Source: Thielaviopsis euricoi
Lineage: Eukaryota; Ascomycota; Sordariomycetes; Microascales; Ceratocystidaceae
Length of the DNA stretch: 64,000 bases
Assembly (NCBI GenBank): GCA_001599615.1
Contig: BCHJ01000002.1
Span: forward strand, 124,001 to 188,000
Direction of reading: 5' to 3'
How positions within the stretch are numbered: the stretch's first letter is position 1; each line of letters begins with the position of its first letter. A program made the translations under genes and the position numbers. This document shows, piece after piece, positions 22,614 through 34,800 of this stretch. Below the pieces are notes generated by a model, which saw only the letters and a list, made by a program, of their open reading frames with translations, had not been told where the DNA came from and searched no databases.

Positions 22614-23536
22614 ACCTATGTGTCTCTCTCTTCTTTTTCCTTTGTTTCTGACATTTTCTTGCTTTTCCACTCTGTTTGGCCTGCTACATCTCTTCTCATT
22701 CCTTGTATTTTCTCACAGCATCCGTTTTCTGTCTTTTCCTTTCTTTTTCTTTTTCTTGTTCTTCTCTCATGCTATGCTGGCGTTGGTTGCATGCCTGATT
22801 TTTCTTTCCACTCTTGATGGACTCTCTCATTGCTTATGTTTGTCTTTTCCTTCTTATTCGCCGCTTGGCTGGCCATCATGATTTGTGTTTCTTGCTTTCT
22901 TTTGTTTTTAGCCGTCGCTTCTCTGTTGCGAACCGTTAGGTTGCATGTATATGTGTGTATATATGTATTAGAAGCACCATTATCAGATAGATATTCTATG
23001 AATTATCAGGCTTGGTTACCTCCGGATTTTGTGCTGTCACATGTAAACTCCTTAACTCCTTGATTTTCCTTGCATAAACGGATATGAGTGAGACGTTACC
23101 TTCGGAGAGTTACCATTTAACTTACTCTAGCCTGGTACCAGTCAACAGTCAAACAGCCAGCTAGGCAGTGCCATCTGCATCTGCAGCTTACTCTGGCGAT
23201 TCTTGTTGGCTTGACAAATTAGACGAAGATGCACAGAAAAGTAAGCACGGCTTTTCTGACCCCTATTAAGTTTTGTAAGTGAAAAATAGGAATAGAGGCC
23301 TGAAACATTGTAAACACAACACAAGTGAAGTCATTGAAGCCGAAGCTGTAGACAACCTTATATCCAAGAGCCCCACTTCGTGAACTGATAAGCCTATCTG
23401 CCACACCGCCCGGCAGAATCCCAACTTTTTTTTACTGCATCTTGGATGCGACATGCGCAAATACAAACGCAAATGATTTTTGCCTTTTTCACACATCTAT
23501 TCTTCCTCATCAAAATCCAGACGCTTTTTTCTCAAA
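22614..23536. other. Intergenic region bZIP-SMAP gene
   Basis: The first ~300 bp is T/C-rich, probably 3' UTR. The rest is unremarkable promoter sequence for the SMAP-domain gene. No gene or RNA recognised. Confidence 0.5.
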
Positions 23537-24766
23537 ATGTCTGACGCTCCTTTTGTTGACGGTATGTGCTGCATTTTTTGACACAATCTTTCTGACCTGC
23601 GGCGCAAAGACCCTAGCTAACCCGTAATTTGTTTAGAACGCAAAGCCCGTCGCCAGGCCGAACGCGCCAAGCGCGCCGCCGCCCGCCAGGAAGAACACGC
23701 CGATAAGAAGGAGGCGGCCAAGGCTGCCAAGGCCAACATTCCCGTGACTCTCAAGGACAAGAAGGACAAGAAGAACGATTCCTCCAAGAAGGCCAAGAAG
23801 GACGACGCCAAGAAGAACGACTCCAAGAAGGGCGACTCCAAGAGCAAAAAGGCCGATGGCAAGTCCAGCAAGAAGGGCAAGTCTGGCAAAAAGGACAGCA
23901 AGTCCGGCAAGAAGGGAAAGTCGGCTAAGCCTGAGAAGAACAAGAGCCAGGCGCAGCAGGACCGGTCGACCGAGAAGAAGCGCGTGTGGCTGCTGAAAAA
24001 GGCCATCAAGCTCGAGGAGACGGCCATCCGCCTGATGGCAGAGAGCAAGGAGGCGCGCGCAAAGCACGAGCGTCTGACTAAGATGATGGAGGAGAAGGCG
24101 GCCAAGAAGGCCAAGCTGGCGGCCAGAGAGGCGACTAAGAAGGAGGAGGATGGCGAGAAGAAGGAGGACAAGGAGGAGGACAAGGAGGAGTCTGAGTCTG
24201 AGTCCGAGGCGGAGTCTGAAGCTGAGGGCTCTTCAGAGTCTGAGGAGGAGGGGTCTGAAGACAAGTCGGAGGAGGAGAGCGAGTCTGAAGAAGCTTCTGA
24301 AGAGGAGGAAGAGGTGGTGGAGGAAAAGAAGGAGGACAAGAAAGAGAAGAAGGAGAAGAAGGAGAAGAAGGAGAAGAAGGCGGAGAAGAAGGAGGAGAAG
24401 AAGGAAGAGAAGGAAGAGAAGAAGGAGAAGAAGGAGAAGAAAGACAAGAAGCGCAAGGCCGACTCCGACGACTCCCCCAAGGCCAAGAAGACCAAGTCAG
24501 AAGCCACGCCGGCCGAAGACAAGCCGACCAAGGAGGAAGAGAAAGAAGAGCACAAGGCCAACTGGCACGTGGGCGCGCTCGGCGGCGGCGCCAAGCGGCA
24601 ACAAAAGTTCCTGCGGCTGCTCGGTGGCGGCAAGAACACGGCGGCGCCCGTGGTGACAGACAAGGAGGACAAGAAGATGGTGGAGCGCATGACCAACGAT
24701 CTGGAGCACCAGTACCAGGCGGGCATGAAGATGAAGACCGAGGGCCGCAAGGGCCTGGGCGCGTGA
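23537..24766 (+). CDS. Lys/Glu-rich protein with C-terminal SMAP (small acidic protein-like) domain
   Basis: Exon 1 (23537-23561) encodes MSDAPFVD; exon 2 (23637-24766) begins at ERKARRQAERAK after a GTATGT...GCTAAC...TTTAG intron. The product has 384 residues. Residues ~10-150 are Lys-rich with repeated KK(D/G)-type units; residues ~180-320 are an alternating acidic/Lys stretch (ESESEAESEAE, then KKEKKEKK) expected to be disordered or coiled. The last ~60 residues hold the only ordered motif, NWHVGALGGGAKRQQKFLRLLGGGK, which resembles the SMAP domain seen in eukaryotic small acidic proteins. Such proteins are usually nuclear/nucleolar; the exact role is unknown. The long open frame on the opposite strand is a by-product of the GAG/AAG-rich codons. 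Confidence 0.8.
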
Positions 24767-25322
24767 GCTTTTGGCGCAGCGAGGCAAGGCGATGCGGCGC
24801 ATCAAGCCAGCCAGAGTCAAGGGAACAAAATACAAAAAAGAATAGGTTTGTTTAGTTTGTACATAACATAGCGTTGGCACGTATTATCATTATGATATTC
24901 ACATTAATCTTGAGAGCATTTGTTTTCTTTCTAATTTGGTATTCTGGTGGCAAGTGTATTGGATCATGCCAGTAAAAAAAAAAAAAAAAGACAANAACGA
25001 GAAGTAGTACATCGAAAGAAATGAAAAGAAGGACAAAAAGGCGAGATATGCTCTATAAGAAACAGAAAAGAAGAAGCAAAAGACACTGGACAAAAAAGAA
25101 ACCAGAAAACAAACGACTCAGCAGCGTGTGTCGGCGCGTGCCGTAGCGTACGCTAGAATAAGAGAGATGCAGTGTAGGAAGATGGGAGGGGGAACAGCCG
25201 GCGACCGGACCGAGCGCGAGATTCCGGGCGGGTGTGCGCGGGAGGTGTTGTTGAGAGCGGAAACGGAGCGGAAACGACGAAGATGCCGGAGGTGGCGGTT
25301 ACGGGGCCGAGCTTTTTGTTGT
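24767..25322. other. Convergent 3' region SMAP gene / YSY6
   Basis: Contains both 3' flanks, a poly-A run at about 24974-24989 and a single ambiguous base at 24995. No further gene seen. Confidence 0.5.
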
Positions 25323-25711
25323 TCAAGTGAACATGGCAATCAGCTCGAACAGAAGACCGCCGAAGACGACAAAGGCGAGGAGGGCTACAGGAAAGACAGA
25401 TAATTAGTGTCTGAGTGTACTCGTTATGTTTGTAGTGGCAGATGCGCCAAGACAGAAAGAAGACACAGAACAAGAAAAGAAAAACTCACCAATCAGCACG
25501 GGCGACACAGCCGGCTTGGGCTTCTCCTTGATGGCCTTCTTGATGTCGTTCTCGCTCTTGCCCATGCGACCCTCCTGCTTCTTGGCGAAGAGGGCGTTGC
25601 GACGGCGTTGCTCGAGAGTCTGGTTGGCCTTCTGCAGATTGGGGGGAGCGAGTTAGTCGGAGAGTAGAAAGCAGAGTGGACGGAGGCAGAGGGAAAAAGA
25701 AAAGGTACCAT
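25323..25711 (-). CDS. YSY6: Ysy6/RAMP4 (SERP1) stress-associated ER membrane protein
   Basis: Small tail-anchored protein that associates with the Sec61 translocon and stabilises membrane proteins during ER stress. Exons (transcript order): 25709-25711, 25490-25631, 25323-25384, total 68 residues, the family's usual size. The first coding exon is the ATG alone, directly followed by a GTACCT donor; the acceptor before 25631 has a CTAAC branch site. Exon 2 gives KANQTLEQRRRNALFAKKQEGRMGK, matching the RAMP4 core. Exon 3 gives the transmembrane anchor ALLAFVVFGGLLFELIAMF. Because conserved residues start one codon after the splice, this start is well supported although unusual. Retention of intron 1 would yield an unrelated ~70-residue reading frame. 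Confidence 0.92.
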
Positions 25712-26442
25712 TGTATATATGTGTATGTGTGCTGTTGGTTGTTGATAATCGGTGGGATGCGATTGCGTGTGTTCGATCGATCGGCAAAATCGGGCGGGTG
25801 GGAGAAACGAATGACGAGGCGAGGCGAGGATGGATTGGATTGGATGCGATGCGGGTAATGCAAGGAACCCTAAAAAGAACAAAGGCAGAAAAGAAAAGAA
25901 AAATAGAGTGCAAAAGAAAAAGGAGAGAAAGAAGAAAAGATTGGATTAATTGATCTTTGCTTTGCGCAGAGCAGAGGAAACAATTCGAGAAGCAAGCAAT
26001 TAAGCCGTGTCAGAGCAATCAATCCGCTTGTTTAAGTAAGGCCATGCTGGCGTCTTGGTCGTGGTCTTTGGTTGGTCTTGTTTCGTCTTTAACCTGACCT
26101 GACCTGACTTGGCCTGATTGCCAACCACTAAAACAGACTTGCACCCGCTAACTGCTACGCAAATTACAGGGCCCTTCCCTTCCCTTCGTACAAGCAAATC
26201 AAATCAAATCAAACCCCCGGGCTATTTTAACTGGAGACCGACTTGACATGTGCCAGCGACCCAAGAGAAAAAGACGGGCCAAAAGAGCAAAAGTCTGTAG
26301 ACAGTAGCTGTACCGTATCCAGCATCCACTCGCGTTTTCCTAAGCTTTGGCGGCGGCTCTGATTGAAGCGCAGTGAAGGGCAAGAGAACTCAATTCACCA
26401 TCTCCCGCACTCTCCGCCATCGCCCACAAGCAAAACGCACCC
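25712..26442. other. Divergent promoter region YSY6 / small mitochondrial protein
   Basis: Holds GAGGC and GGATT pentamer repeats at 25817-25850 and CCTGA pentamers at about 26092-26110. No gene recognised. Confidence 0.5.
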
Positions 26443-26884
26443 ATGTTGTCATCGTCTGTTGTCTCCCGTCTTGTCGCGGGCCGTCGTGCGGCAAGCGCTG
26501 TGCGTGTGCTCGGCGCACAGCCTGTGTGGCGGGCGTATTCGAGCAAGACCGGCGCCAAGACTGGGCCGAGCCATGTACGTCTCTCTCTTTCTTTTTTACT
26601 GTTGGAGTAAGGAACTGACCAGCTGCTGCTAGACGGACTTCTACAAAACCTTTGGTCGGCCAATTGCAAAGGTGCTCATGATTGCCATGCTCACATACCA
26701 GGTGCTGTACATTGGCTGGACCAAGATGGAGCAAGATGAGATCCGGGCAGAACGCAATGGTGAGTCAAGTCGCGCTGTCTGCGTCGTCCGGTCCAGATAT
26801 CACCCAGAAGCTAACAATCCTGCCGCAGGCCAAGTGTCTGACCTTGAGAAAACGGTGGCAGAGCTGCGCACCGACAAGAAATAA
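26443..26884 (+). CDS. Small mitochondrial membrane protein, DUF5321-like
   Basis: Exons 26443-26574, 26633-26759, 26829-26884; 104 residues. The N-terminus (SSSVVSRLVAGRRAASAVRVL) is rich in Arg/Ser/Ala with no acids and looks like a mitochondrial presequence. Then comes the conserved block TDFYKTFGRPIAKVLMIAMLTYQVLYIGW, which contains one transmembrane helix, followed by a charged helix (KMEQDEIRAERNGQVSDLEKTVAELR) that could form a coiled coil. This arrangement matches short fungal proteins I associate with Pfam DUF5321; the name is from memory and the function is not known. All three exons keep frame and have branch sites or good donors. The gene is convergent with the TRAP-alpha homologue 237 bp away. 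Confidence 0.78.
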
Positions 26885-27120
26885 ACCCTCTATGCATCTA
26901 TATCACCATACAAACTCACTGTAACACCACCACTTGTACTCTTATAAAATTGGAGAATTCATCAGAAACAATTGTTCTTCTAGTATACATGAAAAAACCT
27001 ACAACGCGCGCGCGCCATTTTCCTCTGCATCTCAGTCTTCTATCTCAGAGCAGACGACGACTCAGAAGAAAAGCAAAACACCCTGTAGATACAATACAGC
27101 CAGCAAGCGCCCGGCTGGCT

Positions 27121-28031
27121 TTACTCGGCCTTCTTGCCCTTGGCGCCGCCCTTGACACGCTTGGACACGGGCTTGTTGATGTGGTGGTTGGGAATCCAGC
27201 TCTCGTCGTAGCCCGAGCCGGTAGCCGCGCCAGACTCGTCGCCCGACGTCGGCTCGACGACAACAGGCACCGCCTTCTTGGCCTTGGGCGCGCGCTTGGG
27301 CGCAGCAGCAGGGAAGAGCGCCTCGATCCACGTCTTGTAGACAAAGTAGCCGATGCCGCCAAAGGTGGCACCCATAACGAGGTACAGGAACAGACTGTAG
27401 AGACGGGTTAGTTGGCATTGGTGTCCACGAGCACGTGAGCTTCAGAGAGAAGGAAGAAACATACATCTGGGGATCCAGCAGGCTGACGGGAGGCTCGACA
27501 ATGCTCGCAGTGCTGTTGTAAGCAACAACCTGGTACACTCTGCCGTCCTTGTCGCCGACCACGGCAACAAGGTTGAGCAGGACATCGCGGGGGTTCATAT
27601 CGAGGGCAAACGAGAAGTCGACGGCCTTGCTCTCGCCGGCGCCAATGACGGCGCCAAACTGCGTGGTAGTCAGGTTGACGACAACATCGTCGGGCTTGAG
27701 CGTGTCGGCCAGACGGCCGCCGATAAAGGCCAGCTCCAGCGCCTCGTCGGCCAGGTTCTCCAGCTCGATGCGCGCCACCGTCGGGTGGCCGTTGACCAGC
27801 TTCAGGCCCAGCGTGGCGTCGGAGCCCGGGAACGACGTGGTCAGCTTGGCGGGCAGCGGCGGCAGGCTGTCGGCGTCGGCGGCGGTGGTGTCGTGGGTCT
27901 GTTGGTGCTGTCTGTTAGTATGTGGGATGGACGGACAGAAAGAGAAGGCGTACGGCAGAGTCAACGCTGGCGGCGACAGCGCCAAACAGCGACATGGCCA
28001 GGGCGGCCAGCACGGAGCGCTTGAACTGCAT
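27121..28031 (-). CDS. IRC22: Translocon-associated protein alpha (TRAP-alpha/SSR1; yeast Irc22-like)
   Basis: ER membrane glycoprotein of the translocon-associated complex; the yeast counterpart is Irc22. Exons: 27954-28031, 27465-27898, 27121-27394; 261 residues. The signal peptide is FKRSVLAALAMSLFGAVAAS. The luminal domain (~residues 30-165) contains the beta-sandwich signature LKLVNGHPTVARIELENLADEALEL, then a segment with an N-glycosylation sequon (YNSTAS). A single transmembrane helix (LFLYLVMGATFGGIGYFVY) is followed by a basic cytosolic tail with KRAPKAKKA and a KGGAKGKK end, as in TRAP-alpha. For intron 1 two in-frame acceptors exist 9 nt apart; the downstream one was chosen, and the alternative adds three residues (HQQ). 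Confidence 0.87.
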
Positions 28032-28879
28032 GGTGTGTGTGAAGGTGAAGCGAATAGGAATAGAAGGAAACAAGACTGCTTAGATGCGAGTGCGAGTTGA
28101 AGCTGGAGGACAATTGCAGAATGGCAGAGAATAAGAAGAAGAAAAGAAAAAAGGAAAAGAAAAAAAAAAGTCAGCGCCGTTTTGGGCGGAAGGCCACATG
28201 TTCCTACAGAGCTTATGACACTAAACTTGGCACTAAATCTGGAGCTATAAAACACGACAAGGGTTCTCAGTTCAGTTCAGTTGCTTGGGTTACAGTGACA
28301 GCAGCAGAGCAGAGCAAAAGCAGAGCAAGAGCAGGGATGCGGAAGCGGGTGCGGTGCATAGCTGTTATCAGGCCATCTTATCGCTCGGGTCCACTGTCGA
28401 GATGCGATTTAGAGTGGGTTGTGTGACGGTGACTTGCGCTACAGCAGGCTACAGGGGAAATGTGCTAAAAATACAGCGATTACCCCACTGAAGCTTGGGT
28501 GCGCAGCTCCTGTGCTGTCACTGTAATGCACTATAACTGGCCTGGGTAGAGTATTGGGCGATGACGCTGCACTTTGCAGTCTACTTGGTTTACAGACAGT
28601 CAGATCATGTCTTGATATTGAGTGAAACTCTCTCATTGTTTGTTTCCTCGTGCAACAATAGAAATATTAGTATTTTGTCTTGTTTTCTCTCCCCCCGCTA
28701 GCGCCGAAAGAAAGCGAGACTTTTTCTGTTTCTGTCGTTCTTTTTCCTCTGATATCTTACTTTCTTTTCATTCACTCTCAAGATCTGATAAGCCTCAACC
28801 TCCGGGCCTCGGACGGACGGACCAACGGCTTTACACCGCCGACTTCTTCACCCACCAGTTTCTATCTTTCCCCCCCAAA
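28032..28879. other. Divergent promoter region TRAP-alpha / F-box-like gene
   Basis: 850 bp containing AGCAGAG-type repeats near 28303-28335 and T/C-rich sequence before the downstream start codon. No gene recognised. Confidence 0.5.
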
Positions 28880-31531
28880 ATGCAACCCTCCCGCAGGGAC
28901 CGCAACTCGGTCTTCACCGACAGCTTCGACAACCATAGCAGCGTGCAGGTCGATCAGTGCTGTTTTCTGTGCCAGCGCGATCTCAAGCAAAAAGGAAAGT
29001 TCCGGCTGGCTCTGGAGGCGCGGGGATGGCAGAAGCCGGGCTATGATTTGGTTGCCAGTGAGTTTCTATATCTTTCACTTCTCTCTCTCTCTCTATCCTT
29101 GACTCCTCTACTCTCCATCACTCTATGCCCCCTCCCCTCTAACTCCACCCCCACCCAGTGTACTACGACGGCTATGACATCACCACCTTTCAAAACGTCC
29201 TCGTCCCCATCATGGCCTCCTGGCGCCGCAGCGACGGCGAGCTCATGCTGTTCAGTTCCGGCCGCCGCGTACTCTTCAAGAACGCCATTGCCATGGAATC
29301 CCACTCCGACTGCGGCCGGTGTTTCCCCGAGCGCGGCGTCTACCTAGCCCACCGCCCATGCTGGCAAGTCGCCTGCGCCGCCTTCCCCGCCCAGCTCGAG
29401 CGCCTGATGCGTTTTGCTGTGTCCACGCGCGCCCTGTTCCCACGGCCCGAGCGCTACCCCAGCCAGGACCTGCTCGCCCTGCAGCGCAGCCTAGCCTGCA
29501 TCGACCGCCGCACCGGGCTCGGCCGTCTGCTCGGCGCCGTGGCTACCCAGCTGCCGACCGAGCTGCAGGCCCGCGTGCTCGCCATGCTCGAGGCCACGCC
29601 GCTGTGGCACATGCTGCATACCGCCGAGCAGGCCCTGCCGCTGATTGCAAAGGCCGACAGGTACAACTTGGATGTGGCGCCCAAGGTGCTGCCGATCCGC
29701 GGTGCTGCTGGCGACGCCGTGCGTACCCTGTCGGCGGCGTTCGAGGAGCTGTTCTTTGTCGACTACATCAGCGATCTGCAGCTGAATGCGAGCGCCGACG
29801 AGCCGGCTACTGCGAATATGCGCACCATCAGCATCCGCCCCGTGACTACGAGGGGCGTGTGTTTTGCCGTGAGCAAGCACGGCCTGCGCGGTGTCAAGGT
29901 CATGTATGCCGACGGCACTGAATCGGAGTGGCTGGGATCGACAAGAGGCTGTTGGTTTGGAACGGCGCACGGGACGGATTTACAGCAGCTGTGTATGCTG
30001 AAGTCGGTGAGTTCTGGTGCTTTTATACGCAATACACTTTGCCATGTCCACTAACTCTCCCAGGTCTTCACCGTCATGCGCATCGCCTTCGGCGCTTCCA
30101 ACCTGCAATCCGAAGGCGACAAGACGATCCACGCGCACAAAGCCATCCACCCGCTATGGGACCGGCCGCTTTTCTTTGACCGCGGCCACCACCACTTCTT
30201 CCGGCCGCTAGAAACCTCGCCGCCGCTGTCGTCCATTATGATTCCGTACTACCGCAACTGGCGCGCCTTTCACTACCTGCCGCTGCAGTTCGCTCACGGT
30301 TATGCCTCCGGCTTGACTTTTTATAATGCTCGCACCGGCAAGTGCGGCGTCACCGTGCACGGCCCCGCTCCGCCTCAGGCTGCTTTCCGTGATGGCAAGA
30401 ATCGCCTCGCTGAGACCGTCTCGCTCGGCTCAAAGGATGGCATTGCTACGCATTTTGCCCTCGCTGACGGTGAAGTGTTTACGGTGTTTTACGTGCGTAA
30501 GAGCGGCAGCGCCGGGTCGTCGCCGGTGATTTCAGTATGTACTATATCCTTTCTCTTCTTACCCTCCCCTCCTCTGCTAACCCTAATAGATCGCCACCAG
30601 CCGCGGCCGTAAATTCAACTTTGGTCCGCACATGTACTGCCAGGTCCGTCCCGACGACAACTTCTTCACCCAGCACTGGGCCGGTCTCAACTGCCCCGGC
30701 AACGTATCCGCCACCGGTCTATTCTTCCACGCCGCACATGTGCCTGACAACCCGGACACGATTCTACCCGCCCTGCCACAAGAGCTCGGTGTATGTCTGC
30801 AGAGCTCCGCGCCCACCCCATCCACGCCGCCCCATTCTTCGCCCGCACCACCGCCCGCGCCGCCGCTCGCTGCCTTCCACCTGCCCGCCCAAGACGTCGC
30901 GCTGTACGCCGAAAGCAGCGCGCACAGCGTCTTCTCCAGCACCGCCCGGCTGCACGATATCGCCGCTATCGATATCCGCAAGTGTGGCCGCCGCATCATG
31001 GGCGTGCTGATCACTCACCACGACGGCGCCCGCGATGCCCTCGGCCAGTGGCTGCCGCCCGACGAGGACGTGTACAAGCCGCAGTTCCGGCACCACCGGA
31101 TCTACACGGCGCCGGCACTGACATCTGCGCAGCCGCTAGCGCTCCCCTCTCCTGCATCGTCGACGTCTTCTTTGCCCGGTGCCTCCTCCTCTTCTGATAC
31201 CACTGCGCCCGCCGATGAAGACAGATCACTGGGCGCCCTGGACTTCCACATGCGCGAGCTTGAAAACCCCGTGTCAGCTCGCTCCAACCTCATGATCATC
31301 TCGCACATCGAGTGCCGCCTGAAAACACCCGCCGAGAGCCTCGTCAGCACCGCGTTTCCGCCGGGCCACTCGCGCGGCACCCGCCTCGTCAAGTCGTTTA
31401 GCTGTCGCCACCCCGATAAGGCGCTCGTCTGGTGGACGACGTTTGCGGCTGATGAGGTAACTCAGGTCGATGTGGTGGCTACGCAAAATGCGGCGCCCGT
31501 CGATCCGAAGCCGGCGCGCGCAGTGCTGTAG
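28880..31531 (+). CDS. Uncharacterised fungal F-box-like protein
   Basis: Four exons (28880-29057, 29159-30006, 30064-30534, 30590-31531) encode 812 residues. Paired cysteines appear early (CCFLCQRDL near 27-35; CGRC and CW near 110-128). An F-box-like helix, QLPTELQARVLAMLEATPLWHML, sits at about residues 190-212. The middle repeats a pattern common in large fungal F-box-type proteins: GLRGVKVMYADGTESEWLGS, later RNWRAFHYLPLQFAHGYASGLTFYN, suggestive of beta-rich repeats. A Pro/Ala/Ser-rich linker (~residues 630-655) precedes a C-terminal domain ending SRGTRLVKSFSC...WWTTFAADE. By analogy it could be a substrate receptor of an SCF ubiquitin ligase, but only the short F-box-like segment supports this. 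All four exons join in frame with CTAAC branch sites in introns 2 and 3. Confidence 0.7.
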
Positions 31532-31849
31532 GCCGACCTATTCGGGTTCTTCTATCGTGTTTTATTACTTCTTTTTTTATTGATACCTCCTTGTTCTTCT
31601 TCTGTCATATATGTATATAGTAATTACTTTCCATTATCCTATTCTCAAAACCCAAAGTAGCAAACAATATTCCCACCCTCAGATCAACTGGCCGACAGCT
31701 CAGTCAGCAAATCTCAGCATGGCCAACAAGATATAAAAAAAAAACCAAAAGAAAACAAACCATCCAAGCAAAAGAAAGAAAACGCCGTGCTATGCAGAAA
31801 GTCCAATATAACAGACAAACAAAAACAGATAAACACCCTCCCCGTCGCC
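31532..31849. other. Convergent 3' region F-box-like gene / MED5
   Basis: AT-rich 318 bp with no coding features; presumably both 3' UTRs. Confidence 0.5.
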
Positions 31850-34800
31850 TTAAAGCCCCATCACATCGATATTATCCCACCCAAAATCATCCCCGCCGCC
31901 CAGTCCGCCAAACAGATCCGCATCAGTCCCAAGATCCAATCCACCCCCGCCGCCGCCCACCATGCCCATATCGCCCATGTTCATGTCCATCAGATCCAAC
32001 GACTCGGGCAGACCATCGGCCGGCGCCGCCGTCGTCGCCGCTACCAGACTCTCTGCCGCCGCACCATCCACGCCACCGACGCCCACGCTGACACCCACCC
32101 CGTCAGCCGCTGCATCCACGCCCGCCGCATCCATCGGCAGCGCCATGTCCACGTCAATCATGGGCGGCACCGGCGCCGGAGCCATCTGCGCCTCGACCTC
32201 GCGGTGCAGACGCAGCACAATCTCCGCCTTGACCGGGTCCGTACGGAAAATTGTCTTGTACGATTCTGCCTTCATTCCCAGCACTTCGCGTAGCGTCAGC
32301 CGCCGCTGTGTCGGAATCGGCACCGTGCCCGCCTCGTCAACCAGGTGCGCCACGGGCTCCGGGTAGTTGGTTACTTCGGGAGAGACAATCAGCGCAATGG
32401 CCACATCGTACATAATATTAAGCGCCGGCGCGCCGTGACTCATGTACACCTTAATCTCGTCGATAATAAGCCGAATAACGTGCTGCGCCGTCATGCGCCG
32501 GATAGCCACCAGAATCTGCCGGTGTGTGTACGGCGTGGGCGTCGTGACCACAATAGGGTTTACGCTCCACTGCACAAAGTTCTGGATCGTCGAGCGCACT
32601 GCAATAGCCAGACCGCCTCCAGGCGTCGCGCACCATGATTCAAGCTCGTTGTGGTCAGCGCCGCCCGTGCGCCGAGAAAGTGGAATGTTGTCCTTGATCG
32701 CCACTAGTAGCGGCTCAACCTCCTCACTCTTGGGGTACCGGCGCTGGTACCGGCGCAGCGCACGCTCCAGGGGCTTTGCCGTGAGATTTTTCACGGCTGC
32801 GAGCATCTTGCCCGTGTTGGTGTGGATGGCCTTGGGCTTCAAAATCAAATGTAAAATTTTCACCATGGCCTGCTGCTCAGGCTCTTGATCGACGCTGAGC
32901 TGGTCAGCTAGGAACAAAACCGCCGGAACAAGAGAAGGCATCAGGAATGTGTCCACAAGATACTCAATACCGCCCTTAAGCGCCTCAGTTGACAGACAGC
33001 CTTCGCTGCTGGCAACCACAATGTTCTTGAAAAGCGTCGCCACTAGCAGGTAAAAGTCCTGCGGCGAGCACGACGCCAAAAGCTCGTCACCAAGCCCACC
33101 AGTATCCGTGCCGAATAGCCCATGGATCCAGCTCGTCAAGCACTCATCGTCGGCCGATGTCAGATCGTCCAGCGCCTTGTTAAGGTGGCCCTCACGAATC
33201 AGTCGCGCCACAAACGAATCAGGCGAGTGGATGCCCATGTCGGGCGGCGACAGGTTGTAGCGGTACGAAAAGGACATGACGAGCAGTAAAATCGACCCAA
33301 ACTCTTCATACACTGACTGGTACTCGCCCTGGTCCTCATCGTGACGCCAATCGTCCAAGAGCTGGCACAGCGGCTGGAGCAGCTTGACCGGCGTCTCAAA
33401 CAGCTGAATCACATCGAGCGACATGGGCTGAAGCGCAAGCTGGCTGCACAGCACCTTAAGTGCCGCCGTATCACGATTGGCACACAGCTGGCCAAAAACT
33501 TCGACCAGAGCCTGGCACACGGCACCAACGTTTCCGTCTGTCTTGTCGAGGTACCCAAGCAGAGAAATGGCGTGATCAGGGTTGTTGGCGCACTCTTGGA
33601 CAAGTTTGGCCTTGGCACGCTTGCCCTCGGCAGGGAGACTGCTGTATGTATCACCAAGCAGCGCAGGGATGTGTGCTTGAGAAATGAGTCCATGAAGACA
33701 GCACGCAAAGCAAAACTCCTCGCGCATGTTTTCGGTAAAATCGTTGTTGTTGCGCGTGTCGTCGAACATTCCGGTAAGTGTTGGGAAGACTGACGGATCG
33801 ACTTGGCCGAGGGCTGTCGTAATGCAGAGTTCGGGTGTCGTCGGGGGGTATAGGCCAGCGCTGAGGTTGAGAATCAATAGTGGGAGCTTATTGGTCAGGT
33901 ATGATCGAAGCAGCTGGGCAGTGCTGCGGTGCTCGTTACGAAATGCGGCGTTGGAGAGGACATCGAACGAGGCGAGAATCAGGTCGACAATTCCGGCTTG
34001 GATGTCGGGCTGCAGAGGGTGTTAGTTTGTAAATTCAATTGCTGGCGAAAACTTTGTATGCTGGGCAAAGTTCTGTATGCTGACGAGAATCTTGCATGCT
34101 GGCCAAAGGTTTGTAATTGCAGAAGAGAGCTTACATTGTATCGGTTTCTGATAAAGTTACAGAGAATCGCATCATCGATAACGGGTCTTCCAACTAGCTA
34201 CACACGTGGCGTTAGTACTGTTTGTCAATCGTCCCAAAAGAGATGACATACACAGGCATTAAGATAAATGTAGAGGGCAGCTCGCGAGTTTGTAGGCGGG
34301 ATACGTTTGCCCGATGTCGACTCAAGAGCCATTACTGATGCAGCCGAGTCGATGCTGTCGTTTGCCTCTTTTGTGTCGGACTTGTTAACGGGATCGAATT
34401 CGGCGAGCTTCTGGCGAAACATGTTGAGGCGTTCAGCAACAGGCTGAACCTGGATAGATGAGATGAACTGTGGGAGATTCTTAGTGATGGCCTTGCGGCA
34501 TTCTAGGACAATAATTAGTAGGAGTAAAAGAAAGACTCAAGCGACAGTGACACTTACTAGCGGCAACCTTTTTGCCGAGAGCATGCAGCACGGCGTTGTT
34601 CTCGCAAACCTTGAGCAACAGGCCGACAAATGCAGCATGCGTAGACTCGATCTCAGCGCGCAGATTCTCGTGGTATTGCTGGCGCAGAATATCGCTCGCG
34701 AGCGTGGCAAACACGTTGTTAAACAGTTCAACCCAGGTAGCCATTCGCATGACGGTGTGCAGGGCAACATCGGCCGAGATGCGAGGCGTGTCAGGGCCAG

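Noticed and set aside
23617..24750. 377-codon leftward frame rich in Ser/Phe/Leu
   Set aside because: Exact antisense of the Lys/Glu-rich SMAP gene; the AAG/GAG codons read backward as CTT/CTC give Ser/Phe/Leu runs without any domain.
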